Below are positions 35,300 through 44,529 of a stretch of DNA of 64,000 nucleotides, one piece after another. Position 1 is the first letter of the stretch. Each line of letters starts with the position of its first letter. The DNA lies in NCBI GenBank assembly GCA_017621885.1, contig JAGASD010000011.1, positions 1 through 64,000 on the forward strand, in the 5' to 3' direction. A program made the position numbers and the translations under genes. The notes under the pieces were generated by a model. That model was given only the letters and a program-made list of their open reading frames with translations. It was not told the DNA's origin and did not search any database. The DNA is from Clostridia bacterium (lineage in GTDB: Bacteria; Bacillota; Clostridia; Oscillospirales; Acutalibacteraceae).

Positions 35300-36544
35300 T
35301 TATACTATATAATCTTTATATTTCTCAAGCACAAAAATCTCTGCGGTTATGTCAAGCAAAAGACCTTCTGCGGTGTAATCTTCGCTGTGAACAACGCCTG
35401 TTTTGCGGAGCTCTGCGCCCGCACCGCCCATTGAAAACGGAAAAAGAATCTTAACGCGCTTCCTTGTGGGAGGCAAAGCCTTTGCAATTTTTTCAAGAAG
35501 CTCAGAAAGTCCTTCTCCTGTTTTAGCGGAAACTCTGACGGAGTTCCCTACTATCGGAATGTCGGACTCCGTAACAGCATCACATTTATTGAGAACGGTT
35601 ATTATAGGCTTGTCACCGCATCCCAGCTCATCAAGAAGCTCATTAGTTACTCTGTAATGCTCAGCACATTCTTCACTTGAAGCGTCGCATACGTTAAGGA
35701 TAACGTTTGCATCCACCGCTTCATCAAGAGTGGATTTAAATGCTTCAACAAGCTTATGTGGAAGTCTTCTTATAAAGCCAACGGTATCAATCAGCAAAAC
35801 CGTGTTACCGTCAGGCAAGGTCAGGGCTCTTGCCGTAGGGTCAAGAGTCGCAAAAAGCTTATTCTCCGCAAGCACGCCTGCATCTGTAAGGGTATTCATA
35901 AGCGTAGATTTACCGGCATTGGTGTAACCGACAAGAGCAACTGTAACCACACCGTCTTTTTTTCGTCTTTCTCTGTGGCGGGTGCGTCTTTCATCCAGAG
36001 CTTTTAAATCCTCCGTTAATGCAGAAATTCTTCGTCTTATGTGACGGCGGTCTGTTTCAAGCTTTGTTTCACCGGGACCCCTTGTACCGATACCGCCGCC
36101 AAGCCTTGACATTGATACACCCTTACCGCCAAGACGAGGTAAAGCATATTTCAACTGAGCAAGCTCAACCTGAAGCTTACCCTCACCCGAAAGCGCTCGC
36201 TGTGCAAAAATATCAAGAATAAGCGTCGTTCTGTCAATAACGCGAACATCAGTGATTGTTTCAATATTTTTTTGCTGTGCCGGTGACAGCTCACCGTCAA
36301 TAATAACAAGGTCGGGCTTTTCTTTCTCACAAAAATCCGATAATTCTTCAAGCTTTCCTCTGCCAAGATAAGTACCCGGCTCAGGCGCTTCACGTTTTTG
36401 TGTCATTTCGCACACAACCTCTGCACCTGCTGTTTTAGCAAGCTCGGTTAATTCCGCAAGGGAGGAATCAACGTCAAACTCACCGGTATCAACAGACACA
36501 AGCACGGCTCTTTCCGCCTCTGTTTTATTCTCATAAAAATCCAT
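35300..36544 (-). CDS. hflX: GTPase HflX
   Basis: A 414-residue ribosome-associated GTPase. The HflX N-terminal domain has GTYLGRGKLEEL and DGELSPAQQKNIE, then LGGGIGTRGPGETKLETDRR, a coiled coil (RRRISALTEDLKALDERR), and the G domain: G1 GYTNAGKST, G3 DTVGF and G4 NKCD. HflX splits stalled or stressed ribosomes. ATG 36544 is preferred over GTG 36553. It is transcribed from just after a terminator at 36562-36596. Confidence 0.97.
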   Translation of the reverse strand: MDFYENKTEAERAVLVSVDTGEFDVDSSLAELTELAKTAGAEVVCEMTQKREAPEPGTYLGRGKLEELSDFCEKEKPDLVIIDGELSPAQQKNIETITDVRVIDRTTLILDIFAQRALSGEGKLQVELAQLKYALPRLGGKGVSMSRLGGGIGTRGPGETKLETDRRHIRRRISALTEDLKALDERRTRHRERRKKDGVVTVALVGYTNAGKSTLMNTLTDAGVLAENKLFATLDPTARALTLPDGNTVLLIDTVGFIRRLPHKLVEAFKSTLDEAVDANVILNVCDASSEECAEHYRVTNELLDELGCGDKPIITVLNKCDAVTESDIPIVGNSVRVSAKTGEGLSELLEKIAKALPPTRKRVKILFPFSMGGAGAELRKTGVVHSEDYTAEGLLLDITAEIFVLEKYKDYIV

Positions 36545-36561
36545 AATAATCACCGTAGTTT

Positions 36562-36596
36562 AAAAACCCTGTTTGCCATAAGGTAAACAGGGTTTT
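36562..36596. terminator. Terminator of the polysaccharide kinase operon
   Basis: AAAACCCTGTTT (36563-36574) pairs with AAACAGGGTTTT (36585-36596). T runs exist on both strands; it ends the minus-strand operon whose last stop codon is at 36615. Confidence 0.85.
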
Positions 36597-36614
36597 AATA
36601 ATTTAAAATATGGC

Positions 36615-38108
36615 TTACTTTCTCTTTTTGTGATTTCTGCTTCCGTAATAATAAGAAGAGCCGTAATATCCGCCGTAACGGTTTGAGAAATAACCGCCTG
36701 CTTTTTCGGTAGCAATCTTCAGTGTGCCTGTACCTGCACGGTTGTAAATGCATCCGAAAATATCTGCCTTTGTTGTTGAAATATCGCTCAATGCATATTC
36801 AATCTGAGGAATAGCAACTTTTTCTTCAGCAGTAACGAATACGATTGTATCTGTGTAGTTAGCAACGATAGCAGCGTCAGCAACAACACCTGCGGGAGGA
36901 CAGTCAATAATAACATAGTCAAAGTTTTTCTTAGCGTCTGCAACAATCTTAGCCATAGCATCAGAAGCAAGTGTTTCTGAGGGGTCGGCAACCGCAGAAG
37001 CAGAAACAAGAAGATAAAGATTATACTTCTCAATATACTTAACTGATTCCTCAAAAGTTTTATTACCGGTAACTATATCGTAAATACCCTTTTCGCCTTC
37101 AAGTGAAACACCCAAGGTTTTGCAAACCGCAGGCTTTCTGAGGTCAGCATCCATAAGAAGAACTGATTTACCGCTCTTTGCAAGTGAAAGTGCAATATTT
37201 GTTGAGCAGGTTGTTTTACCCTCACTCTCAGTTGAGCTTGTGATTGCAAAAACAGAGTAACCCTTTTTGAGCTTTGCGTTTTCAAACTTTGTTCTGATAA
37301 GCTTGAAGGTTTCAATGAACGGCAGACCAACGTTTCTGTCTGTAATAAGGAGTCTTGAACGGTCACCCTTCTTTTTATTTTTGATATCGGAAACGGTTGC
37401 AATGATATCAATATTGAACCTATTCTTAATATCTTCGGTTGAGAGCAATTTATTCTGGATTTTTGCAGTAATAAGAATAATAATTACCGCAAGAGCAGCA
37501 CCTATAATAAAGCCTGCCGCTGTGTAAAGAAGTGTAGATGAGTCTGCTGCAAGCTCAGACTGAGTCGCACTGTCGGCAACGCTGATATTAGCAGTCGGGA
37601 ACGCATTCTTTGCAATTTCGGGATAAACGCTCTGAATTGCAGTTGCAACAACGTAAGCAAGCTCTTTATCTTCAGATTTAACCGTAATATTGATAAGTGT
37701 TGAATCGGCAACAAGCTCAACGTTCATCATATCGCGAAGCTGTTCTTTGCCGTAGGTTTTACCTGTCTGAGCCTTAACGTTAGCTTGTACGGCTGTAATA
37801 AAGTCATTACCGCGCTGAATAAGTGTTTTAAAGTTTGTAGCAATAGTAGTCGAAGCCTGTGCGTCACTGGCGGTAGTATATGTACCTGCGGCACCTACAA
37901 CGTCTCTGTCCTTGTTAGAAACGTTAAAAATAAGGTTTGAAGTATATGATTCAGAATAAGTGAGTTTAGCAATACCGAAACCACTCACGCTGAACGCAAC
38001 AACAAAAATGACAATTAACCACCATTTGCCGATAAGCTGGCGCAAAAATTTAAGAATAGGCTCAAGACCTATCGCTTCATCAGAAGTTCTTTTTTCTTCG
38101 TAAGCCAT
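36615..38108 (-). CDS. Fused Wzz/BY-kinase: chain-length regulator and tyrosine kinase for polysaccharide synthesis
   Basis: A protein of about 497 residues. The N-terminal Wzz domain has two membrane helices (about 28-50 and 175-200) around an extracytoplasmic region. The C-terminal BY-kinase has Walker A SSTESEGKTT, Walker A' LLMDADLRKP, and Walker B YVIIDCPPAG. The tail is a Tyr cluster (YGGYYGSSYYYGS), the autophosphorylation site. In most Firmicutes the two parts are separate genes; fusion is the Gram-negative style but also occurs in Clostridia. ATG 38108 and 38111 are both possible. It is last in the pqqD-like island. Confidence 0.92.
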   Translation of the reverse strand: MAYEEKRTSDEAIGLEPILKFLRQLIGKWWLIVIFVVAFSVSGFGIAKLTYSESYTSNLIFNVSNKDRDVVGAAGTYTTASDAQASTTIATNFKTLIQRGNDFITAVQANVKAQTGKTYGKEQLRDMMNVELVADSTLINITVKSEDKELAYVVATAIQSVYPEIAKNAFPTANISVADSATQSELAADSSTLLYTAAGFIIGAALAVIIILITAKIQNKLLSTEDIKNRFNIDIIATVSDIKNKKKGDRSRLLITDRNVGLPFIETFKLIRTKFENAKLKKGYSVFAITSSTESEGKTTCSTNIALSLAKSGKSVLLMDADLRKPAVCKTLGVSLEGEKGIYDIVTGNKTFEESVKYIEKYNLYLLVSASAVADPSETLASDAMAKIVADAKKNFDYVIIDCPPAGVVADAAIVANYTDTIVFVTAEEKVAIPQIEYALSDISTTKADIFGCIYNRAGTGTLKIATEKAGGYFSNRYGGYYGSSYYYGSRNHKKRK

Positions 38109-38186
38109 CATTATTCCCCTTTATAATTTCATATATAACATATAATATCATAAATAAACATTTACTACAATAGTTTTTTAAAAATT

Positions 38187-39365
38187 TTAGAAACCGTTTT
38201 TTTTCAAAAATTCAGCTCTTTTCTCCTTGAGACCCGAATCAACGGAATTAATATTCTGCGCCTCGTGCGTGTATTTGTCCTTATTACTCAAAGCACTGAA
38301 AAATCTTACAACCCACATCAAGGGCAACAAAAAAGGAAGCTTTATAAGAATGGGGTATCTTTTTTTCATAAGCTTATACGGTAAAAACAATCGCGATAAG
38401 AAATACGAGGATTTTTTCTCGGTATAATCTCCGCGCATAATACCGCTGAGATAATCGTTTGTTTCATTCCCGAAAACACCGCTGAGGATAATGTATTCTC
38501 CCATTTCCTCCAATGAGTCATCCCCTTGAGCGTTTCCGAACCAATATTCAGAAAGAGCATCCATTCTGTCGCTGAAAACAGAAAGTCCTGTTTTTTCCAG
38601 TGAATCTTTAAGCAAAGCCCCGTCACACAACGGCTTGAGCTTTCTTTTAAGATAAAAGTGGTCAACTACGGTTTTTATGCCTGTGCCTGCTTTTTCAAAA
38701 TGGTGCGCGGCGTGAGAAAGAATATAAACGTAAAAGTCCTCGTTTGTCATATTCATTGTATAGCCGTTTTCCTCTGTCACCATTCGTTCAAAGGCACCTT
38801 TATAATACTCGTAGCCTTTGTCGTAGTCATATTTAAGTTCTTTATGAAGCTCAAAATTCAAAAACGGTTTTTTTACGTAGCCTGCATCCTTTTCATCTTC
38901 ATAGTTATCGTAAACATAACCTCTTTTTTTCAATATTTTTTTAACTTCATTCACTTTTGAAGGTTCAATATAAACGTCCATATCAAGCATAAATCGCATA
39001 TCAGGATTATCGTAAAAGCCCGCAACCTTCATACCCTTGAGAAAATTATGTCTGATTTTTTGTTCAACAAATACGGCAGTAAGCTCTTCTGCCTCTTTTT
39101 CCTGGGCAGAATATCTTGCAGCACATCTGAAAAGCTCTTTTCTGAACACTTTTTTTACATCCTCATCAGCAGAGGTACAGCTCACAACTGCCCCTGCAAC
39201 CAACGGTGTAACCTTGTGGCGCTCAGAAAGCTTATAAATTTTTTTGAAATCCGCGTCTTCGGGAAATTCATAAACACTGCCGTTAAGCTGACACTTCACA
39301 GCATCAACAATTATCCGCCCTGTTTTGAGCACGTCACGGCTGATTTCACTCTTATTATTTTCCAT
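38187..39365 (-). CDS. PF14907 nucleotidyltransferase family protein
   Basis: A 392-residue protein of the uncharacterised nucleotidyltransferase family PF14907. The fold's catalytic acids are in DMRFMLDMDVYIEPSK (the D-x-D of the family, near residue 128) and in NFELHKELKYD. A helical domain follows with HAAHHFEKAGTGIKTVVDHFYL, and a basic, hydrophobic stretch near 335-350 may touch the membrane. Members occur in capsule, exopolysaccharide and peptide-modification clusters. It overlaps the S26-like gene by 11 bp. Its acceptor is unknown. Confidence 0.85.
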   Translation of the reverse strand: MENNKSEISRDVLKTGRIIVDAVKCQLNGSVYEFPEDADFKKIYKLSERHKVTPLVAGAVVSCTSADEDVKKVFRKELFRCAARYSAQEKEAEELTAVFVEQKIRHNFLKGMKVAGFYDNPDMRFMLDMDVYIEPSKVNEVKKILKKRGYVYDNYEDEKDAGYVKKPFLNFELHKELKYDYDKGYEYYKGAFERMVTEENGYTMNMTNEDFYVYILSHAAHHFEKAGTGIKTVVDHFYLKRKLKPLCDGALLKDSLEKTGLSVFSDRMDALSEYWFGNAQGDDSLEEMGEYIILSGVFGNETNDYLSGIMRGDYTEKKSSYFLSRLFLPYKLMKKRYPILIKLPFLLPLMWVVRFFSALSNKDKYTHEAQNINSVDSGLKEKRAEFLKKNGF

Positions 39366-39810
39366 TTCTCAACCTATAAAGCTTATATTTTAATCTGCGT
39401 ACGGGGTAACGTGTTTTCACGTTACGCACATACTTGTTTTTGAAATCCAAATATTCTTTATCGTCAACATTAAAGGTTTTTCCGTCACGGAACACAGTAC
39501 ACATAACACCGATAATATGCTTATCTTCAACACCTTTTTCAAGTATAAACTGATTGTCTCCGCACATCACGTAGCCGTTTTCGGTTTTATCCACTACCCT
39601 GTGCAAAACGAAAACGCCGTTATCTCTGCGGTAAAGAGGCACGTCCCCCACCTCAAGAGGAAACTGAGGCTTTTTAATAATCACGTAATCGCGCCCCTCC
39701 ACAAGGAAAGGATTCATACTCGTTCCCGTTACGGGAATTTTAAAAGTCATATCTTTGCTGAACGCTTCTTCAATAAACGGCAGAAGGTCAGCCATTGAAA
39801 CCTGCTTCAT
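39355..39810 (-). CDS. S24/S26-like serine peptidase domain protein without membrane segment
   Basis: A 151-residue protein resembling type I signal peptidases and LexA-type peptidases. The catalytic Ser is in PVTGTSMNPFL (near residue 31) and the second motif is FVLHRVV, with His in place of the general-base Lys, as in the SipW/archaeal Ser-His type. GDVPLYRR and CGDNQ are further family blocks. No transmembrane helix is visible, which is odd for a signal peptidase. It lies between the PqqD-like gene (16-bp gap) and the nucleotidyltransferase (11-bp overlap), so it probably acts on a product of this island. Confidence 0.85.
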   Translation of the reverse strand: MKQVSMADLLPFIEEAFSKDMTFKIPVTGTSMNPFLVEGRDYVIIKKPQFPLEVGDVPLYRRDNGVFVLHRVVDKTENGYVMCGDNQFILEKGVEDKHIIGVMCTVFRDGKTFNVDDKEYLDFKNKYVRNVKTRYPVRRLKYKLYRLRNGK

Positions 39811-39826
39811 TTTATCACCGAAAAAA

Positions 39827-40093
39827 TTATTTTTCTAAAATATTATATTTCTCAAGCTTTTCTAAAAATGCAGTAAGGTCTGCACGCAGCACGTCCTCCG
39901 GAACATCGTACTCAGATTTTAGCAGAGCAACAATCTCCTCAAACTCTTCACCCTGCTCAAGAGCCTTCCATATATCTTCCGCAGGACCGTTGAGGGTTAT
40001 CATACCCTTAATATTGCTTATTGCATCACCAACCGGCACAACAACGGGTGTGCCTGCAACGGTTTTCAAAACATAATTCTCATTAAGCTTCAT
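39827..40093 (-). CDS. PqqD-like protein (RiPP recognition element fold)
   Basis: An 88-residue PqqD-family protein with the winged-helix RRE fold: the strand region YVLKTVAGTPVVVPVGD, then MITLNGPAEDIWKAL, then EEIVALLKSEYDVPEDVLRADL. PqqD proteins bind the leader of a peptide substrate and hand it to modifying enzymes; stand-alone ones also occur in polysaccharide clusters. ATG 40093 is preferred over GTG 40105 because GGTGATAAAA precedes it. It is first in a four-gene operon. No radical SAM, cyclase or obvious precursor peptide gene is beside it. Confidence 0.85.
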   Translation of the reverse strand: MKLNENYVLKTVAGTPVVVPVGDAISNIKGMITLNGPAEDIWKALEQGEEFEEIVALLKSEYDVPEDVLRADLTAFLEKLEKYNILEK

Positions 40094-40169
40094 TTTTATC
40101 ACCACAAAAATTCATATTTTTCTGATATAAATATTATCACACATCAATTTGGAAATCAAGAGAATATGC

Positions 40170-40207
40170 AACAAACAAAAGAGATGCTCCGCCAAAAACG
40201 AAGCATC
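40170..40207 (-). terminator. Terminator of the MATE transporter gene
   Basis: On the minus strand GATGCTTCG pairs with CGGAGCATC (9 bp, one T-G pair) and a T-rich run follows. The wobble pair is possible only in minus-strand RNA, which supports its direction. Confidence 0.75.
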
Positions 40208-40213
40208 CGCAAA

Positions 40214-41560
40214 TCATTCAACTGATTTAAACCTTTTATTCAGCTTATTCATAACAACAAAGAAAGCGGGGAACAAGAACAAATCTGCCACAATCCACGC
40301 AGCAGGGTTCACAACACAAGCCGCATCGTAGCCGTATTGTTTTATAAACACCAAGCCGCCGATACCTCTTGCCGCAAGTTCGAACACACCCGTTGTCATT
40401 GCAGTAAAGCTGTAGCCGAGACCCTGCAAAGAATTCCTCAACAGGAAAAGCACCGACAAAACAAGATAGAAATAACTACCCATTTCTATATATTGCTGAG
40501 CAAGAGCAATAACAGCTGTTTCCTTTGCTTCAATAAAGAGAAGTGAAATGTAAGGTCCCAAGAATCTTGCAACACAAATACCAATCGCAGAATAAGCCGC
40601 AGCAAGGATAAAGCCTCTGCCTATACCTTTTTTAATTCTGTCAAGCTTACCTGCACCAAGATTCTGTCCGCAGTAGGTTGCCATTGTAATACCTATGGTT
40701 TCGGAAGGAAGCACAATCATAAGCTGTGTTTTACCGCCAATGGTAGCCGCCGCAATAACGTCGGCACCAAGACCGTTAACGCAGGACTGGAATATAACTG
40801 AGCCGAGAGCAGTTATTGAAAACTGTAACGCCATAGGAAGCCCGTTTCTTAAAAGATTTTTTACGAAAGCGAAATCAGGCTTTGCTGTTTCTTTATCAAT
40901 ATGAAGTATGGGAAAACTGCGTTTAACATATACAAAGCAAAGCACACCCGAAACCAACTGAGCAATCACCGTCGCAACAGAAGCACCGCGCACACCCATA
41001 CGAAAAACGGTTATAAGGAAAATATCAAGAACAATGTTGAGAACAGATGAAAAAATCAAAAAATATAAAGGTGTTTTACTGTCACCCAGACTTCTTACAA
41101 TGCTTGCAAGAAGGTTATAGAACATTGTAGCACCGATACCTGCAAATATTATTACAATATAATCGTAAGCATCCTTATAAATCTCCGCAGGAGTATTAAG
41201 AATACTCAAAAGCGGCTTCGTCAAAAGCACCGCCCCAAGAGTAACAACAACGCCCAAAACTGCAGACGTATATATAATGTTTGCAACGTATTTTTTTAAA
41301 TTTTTAATATCCTGCGCACCAAAACGCTGAGCAATAGGAATAGCAAAGCCTGCACAAAGACCCGTTATTGAGCCGATAATAAGAAAATTAAGAGCACCGA
41401 CTGAGCCTACGGCGGACAAAGCGGTTTTGCCCACAAATCTTCCTACGATGACAGTATCCGCCATATTATAAAGCTGTTGAAAAAGCTGGCCTAACATCAG
41501 CGGTAAACAGAACTTTATTATATTTTTCATAGGACTTCCCGTAGTCATATCCTTAGTCAA
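40214..41560 (-). CDS. MATE family efflux transporter
   Basis: A 448-residue, 12-helix MATE protein. Family motifs: PLMLGQLFQQLYNMADTVIVG near the N terminus, AVGSVGALNFL, MFYNLLASIVRSLGDSKTP, and the second-half counterpart GKTQLMIVLPSETIGITMA...CGQNLGAGK. It exports cationic compounds using Na+ or H+. The start is TTG 41560, 6 bases after GAGGTGA. The second ATG (codon 5) lacks that spacing. Confidence 0.93.
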   Translation of the reverse strand: MTKDMTTGSPMKNIIKFCLPLMLGQLFQQLYNMADTVIVGRFVGKTALSAVGSVGALNFLIIGSITGLCAGFAIPIAQRFGAQDIKNLKKYVANIIYTSAVLGVVVTLGAVLLTKPLLSILNTPAEIYKDAYDYIVIIFAGIGATMFYNLLASIVRSLGDSKTPLYFLIFSSVLNIVLDIFLITVFRMGVRGASVATVIAQLVSGVLCFVYVKRSFPILHIDKETAKPDFAFVKNLLRNGLPMALQFSITALGSVIFQSCVNGLGADVIAAATIGGKTQLMIVLPSETIGITMATYCGQNLGAGKLDRIKKGIGRGFILAAAYSAIGICVARFLGPYISLLFIEAKETAVIALAQQYIEMGSYFYLVLSVLFLLRNSLQGLGYSFTAMTTGVFELAARGIGGLVFIKQYGYDAACVVNPAAWIVADLFLFPAFFVVMNKLNKRFKSVE

Positions 41561-41631
41561 GCTATCACCTCATTCATACAAAAAACAAACTCAGTAAAAT
41601 TTATCACACCATTGGATTTTTGTCAATAAGT

Positions 41632-41667
41632 CCATAATAAAAACCTCCCGCAACACGGAAGGTTTTT
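41632..41667 (-). terminator. Terminator after leuS
   Basis: AAAACCTCCCG (41640-41650) pairs with CGGAAGGTTTT (41656-41666) around CAACA, with a T run on the minus strand. Confidence 0.85.
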
Positions 41668-41671
41668 AAAA

Positions 41672-44077
41672 TTATTTTGCAACAATATTGATAATTTTAC
41701 CGGGAACGTAGATTTCTTTGATGATGTTTTTACCGTCAAGGAATTCCTGAACCTTTGCATCAGCCTTTGCTGCAGCAATTGCATCTTCAGCTGACGAGTC
41801 CTTTGCAATAGTGATTGTAGCTCTGAGCTTACCGCAAATCTGAACGGGAACCTCAATCGTAGCATCAACTGTTTTTGCCTCATCAAATTCGGGCCACTGT
41901 GCAACTGCAAGCAAGCCTTCACCACCGAGCTGAGCCCAAACCTCTTCTGCAACGTGAGGTGCAAAGGGATCAAGAAGCTTAACGAATGTTTTGAGCTCAC
42001 CCTTTGTAATTGAGCCAACCTCATAAATCTCATTAAGAAGAGTCATAAGTGTTGCGATAGCGGTATTGAATTTCATATTTTCAATATCTTCTGATACCTT
42101 CTTGATTGTTTTATGGAAGGATGTTTCAAGCTCTTTTGAATAATCCTCCCCATCCTTAACAATTTCAAGAAGATTCCAGATTCTGTCAATGAAACGCTTA
42201 CAGCCCTTAACGCTGCTTTCGCTCCAGGGAGCTGCCTTTTCATAGTCACCCATAAAGAGTACGTAAGTACGCAGAACGTCTGCACCGAGTGCATCAACAA
42301 CCTCGTTGGGATCAACAACATTACCCTTTGACTTACTCATTTTTTCACCGTCAGGACCAAGGATAAGACCCTGAGCCGTTCTCTTTGAATAGGGCTCATC
42401 AAAGGGAACTACACCGATATCATAAAGGAATTTGTGCCAGAAACGAGAATAAATAAGGTGACGTGTAACGTGCTCCATACCACCGTTGTACCAGTCAATG
42501 GGACCCCAGTATTTAAGCTTATCCATATCAGCAAAGGCTTCTGTATTGTGGGGGTCAATATAACGAAGGAAATACCAGGAAGAGCCTGCCCACTGAGGCA
42601 TTGTGTCAGTTTCGCGCTTTGCAGGTGCGCCGCACTTGGGGCAAGAGCAGTTAACGAAGCTGTCAATTTTTGCAAGGGGGCTTTCGCCGTCAGATCCGGG
42701 CTGGAAGTTATCAACCTCGGGAAGTCTTAAGGGAAGCTCTTCATAGGGAACGGGAACGATTCCGCATTTTTCACAATGAACAACGGGAATGGGTTCACCC
42801 CAATATCTCTGTCTGTTAAATGCCCAGTCCTTCATTTTATACTGAACACCCTTTTCGCCTACACCCTTTTCCTGAAGGACTTCAACCATTTTTTCAATTG
42901 ATTCTGCCTTCTTGGTGAAGCCATTGAGGAAATCAGAGTTAACCATTTCGCCGTCACCTGTGTAAGCTTCAACAGAAATGTCGCCGCCCTTGATAACCTC
43001 AATAATATCAATACCGAATTTTTTAGCAAATTCGTAGTCGCGCTGGTCGTGTGCAGGCACAGCCATAATAGCACCTGTACCGTAGCCCATCATAACATAG
43101 TCGGATATGTAAATGGGGATTTTTTTGCCGTTAACGGGGTTGATTGCTTCAAAGCCGTCAATGCAAACACCTGTTTTATCCTTTACAAGCTGAGTTCTTT
43201 CAAACTCTGTTTTCTTTGCACACTCTGCTCTGTAAGCCTCAATTTCATCCATATTGCCGATTTTGTCAGCATACTTGTCAATAAGAGGATGCTCGGGTGC
43301 CATAACCATAAAGGTAACACCGAAAAGAGTATCGGGACGGGTGGTATAAATTTTCATTTTTTCATCAGTGCCGTCAATTTCAAAATTAACGAAAGCACCT
43401 GTTGACTTACCAATCCAGTTAACCTGCTGGAGCTTGATATTGGGAAGATAATCAACCTTATCAAGTCCCTGAAGAAGCTTATCGGCATATTCTGTAATAC
43501 GAAGGTACCAAACATCCTTTGATTTCTGAACGATATCACTGTGGCAGATATCGCACTTACCGCCCTGAGAATCTTCATTTGAAAGAACAACCTTACAGGA
43601 GGGGCAGTAGTTAACAAGTGTTTTATCACGGAAAACAAGTCCGTTTTCAAACATTTTAAGGAAAATCCACTGTGTCCATTTGTAATAGCTCTCTTCTGTT
43701 GTGTCAACAACTCTTGTCCAGTCAAAAGAGAAGCCGACCTTTTTAAGCTGTGAAGAGAATTTTTCAATATTCATATCCGTAACCTTACGGGGATGAATAC
43801 CTGTTTTTATAGCATAGTTTTCCGTGGGAAGACCGTAGGCATCAAAGCCGATGGGGAAAAGAACGTTGTAGCCCTGCATTCTTCTTTTGCGGGAAATAAC
43901 CTCAAGACCCGAATACGCTTTAATATGACCGACGTGCATACCTGCACCGCTGGGATAAGGGAATTCTACAAGTCCGTAAAATTTGGGTTTATCAGAATTA
44001 TCCTGAGCGTGGAAAACGCCTTCATCCTCCCATTTTTTCTGCCATTTTTGTTCAACGGCTGAAAAATCGTATTTCAT
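41672..44077 (-). CDS. leuS: Leucyl-tRNA synthetase
   Basis: An 801-residue class Ia synthetase. HIGH motif as HVGH (GMHVGHIKAYSG), a zinc-binding Cys cluster (CPSCKVV...CDICHS), editing domain with TTRPDTLFGVTF and GYGTGAIMAVPAHDQRD, the RQRYWGEP block, and KMSKSKGN. It charges tRNA-Leu. It begins 91 bases after rsfS, too short for a T-box leader, and probably shares the long upstream transcript. Confidence 0.98.
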   Translation of the reverse strand: MKYDFSAVEQKWQKKWEDEGVFHAQDNSDKPKFYGLVEFPYPSGAGMHVGHIKAYSGLEVISRKRRMQGYNVLFPIGFDAYGLPTENYAIKTGIHPRKVTDMNIEKFSSQLKKVGFSFDWTRVVDTTEESYYKWTQWIFLKMFENGLVFRDKTLVNYCPSCKVVLSNEDSQGGKCDICHSDIVQKSKDVWYLRITEYADKLLQGLDKVDYLPNIKLQQVNWIGKSTGAFVNFEIDGTDEKMKIYTTRPDTLFGVTFMVMAPEHPLIDKYADKIGNMDEIEAYRAECAKKTEFERTQLVKDKTGVCIDGFEAINPVNGKKIPIYISDYVMMGYGTGAIMAVPAHDQRDYEFAKKFGIDIIEVIKGGDISVEAYTGDGEMVNSDFLNGFTKKAESIEKMVEVLQEKGVGEKGVQYKMKDWAFNRQRYWGEPIPVVHCEKCGIVPVPYEELPLRLPEVDNFQPGSDGESPLAKIDSFVNCSCPKCGAPAKRETDTMPQWAGSSWYFLRYIDPHNTEAFADMDKLKYWGPIDWYNGGMEHVTRHLIYSRFWHKFLYDIGVVPFDEPYSKRTAQGLILGPDGEKMSKSKGNVVDPNEVVDALGADVLRTYVLFMGDYEKAAPWSESSVKGCKRFIDRIWNLLEIVKDGEDYSKELETSFHKTIKKVSEDIENMKFNTAIATLMTLLNEIYEVGSITKGELKTFVKLLDPFAPHVAEEVWAQLGGEGLLAVAQWPEFDEAKTVDATIEVPVQICGKLRATITIAKDSSAEDAIAAAKADAKVQEFLDGKNIIKEIYVPGKIINIVAK

Positions 44078-44168
44078 AAAATCTGTCCTTTCTATATAAA
44101 AACGAAATTATTTACTATTTTACAATCGGCGCTTTGCGCCCCGACAATTACGCATTACGAATTATGAA
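44078..44168. other. rsfS-leuS gap with hairpin and short repeat words
   Basis: It contains GGCGCtttGCGCC (44128-44140) and the word run ATTACGCATTACGAATTATG, a type of non-coding filler also seen near 15.3 kb and 59.2 kb. No gene or T-box is seen. Confidence 0.5.
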
Positions 44169-44519
44169 TTACGCATTCAAAAATTGACTCACGTCAATTT
44201 TCGCACCGTCTTCCCAGAGTCTTTCAAGATTATAGTAGTTTCTTGATTCCTCAAGGAAAACGTGAACAACCACACCTGCATATTCAAGAAGCACCCATCC
44301 TGTTGCGCGGCCTTCAATATGGTCAGGCATTATTCCCTCCTGCTCAAGCTGATATTCAACCTCATCTGCAAGAGCTCTTACGTGGGTATTTGAGTTTGCA
44401 GTTGCGATTATAAAATAATCTGCAACAATAGTCAATTCATCAATTTTAATTACTTCAATATTATTTGCTTTTTTATCATCAAGGGCCTTAACAGCCTTTT
44501 TTACAATATCAAGACTCAT
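44169..44519 (-). CDS. rsfS: Ribosome silencing factor RsfS (YbeB/Iojap)
   Basis: A 116-residue RsfS protein with the family blocks VADYFIIATANSNTHVRALADEV, GRATGWVLLEYAGVVVHVF and YNLERLWEDG. It binds ribosomal protein uL14 and blocks subunit joining under starvation. ATG 44519 is chosen because AGGAG lies 7 bases before it; the ATG at 44570 would run into yqeK. The nadD-yqeK-rsfS order is conserved in Firmicutes. Confidence 0.96.
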   Translation of the reverse strand: MSLDIVKKAVKALDDKKANNIEVIKIDELTIVADYFIIATANSNTHVRALADEVEYQLEQEGIMPDHIEGRATGWVLLEYAGVVVHVFLEESRNYYNLERLWEDGAKIDVSQFLNA

Positions 44520-44529
44520 TTTTTTACTC

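Noticed and set aside
44078-44168. T-box leader for leuS
   Set aside because: The 91-bp gap is too short and lacks a T-box sequence.
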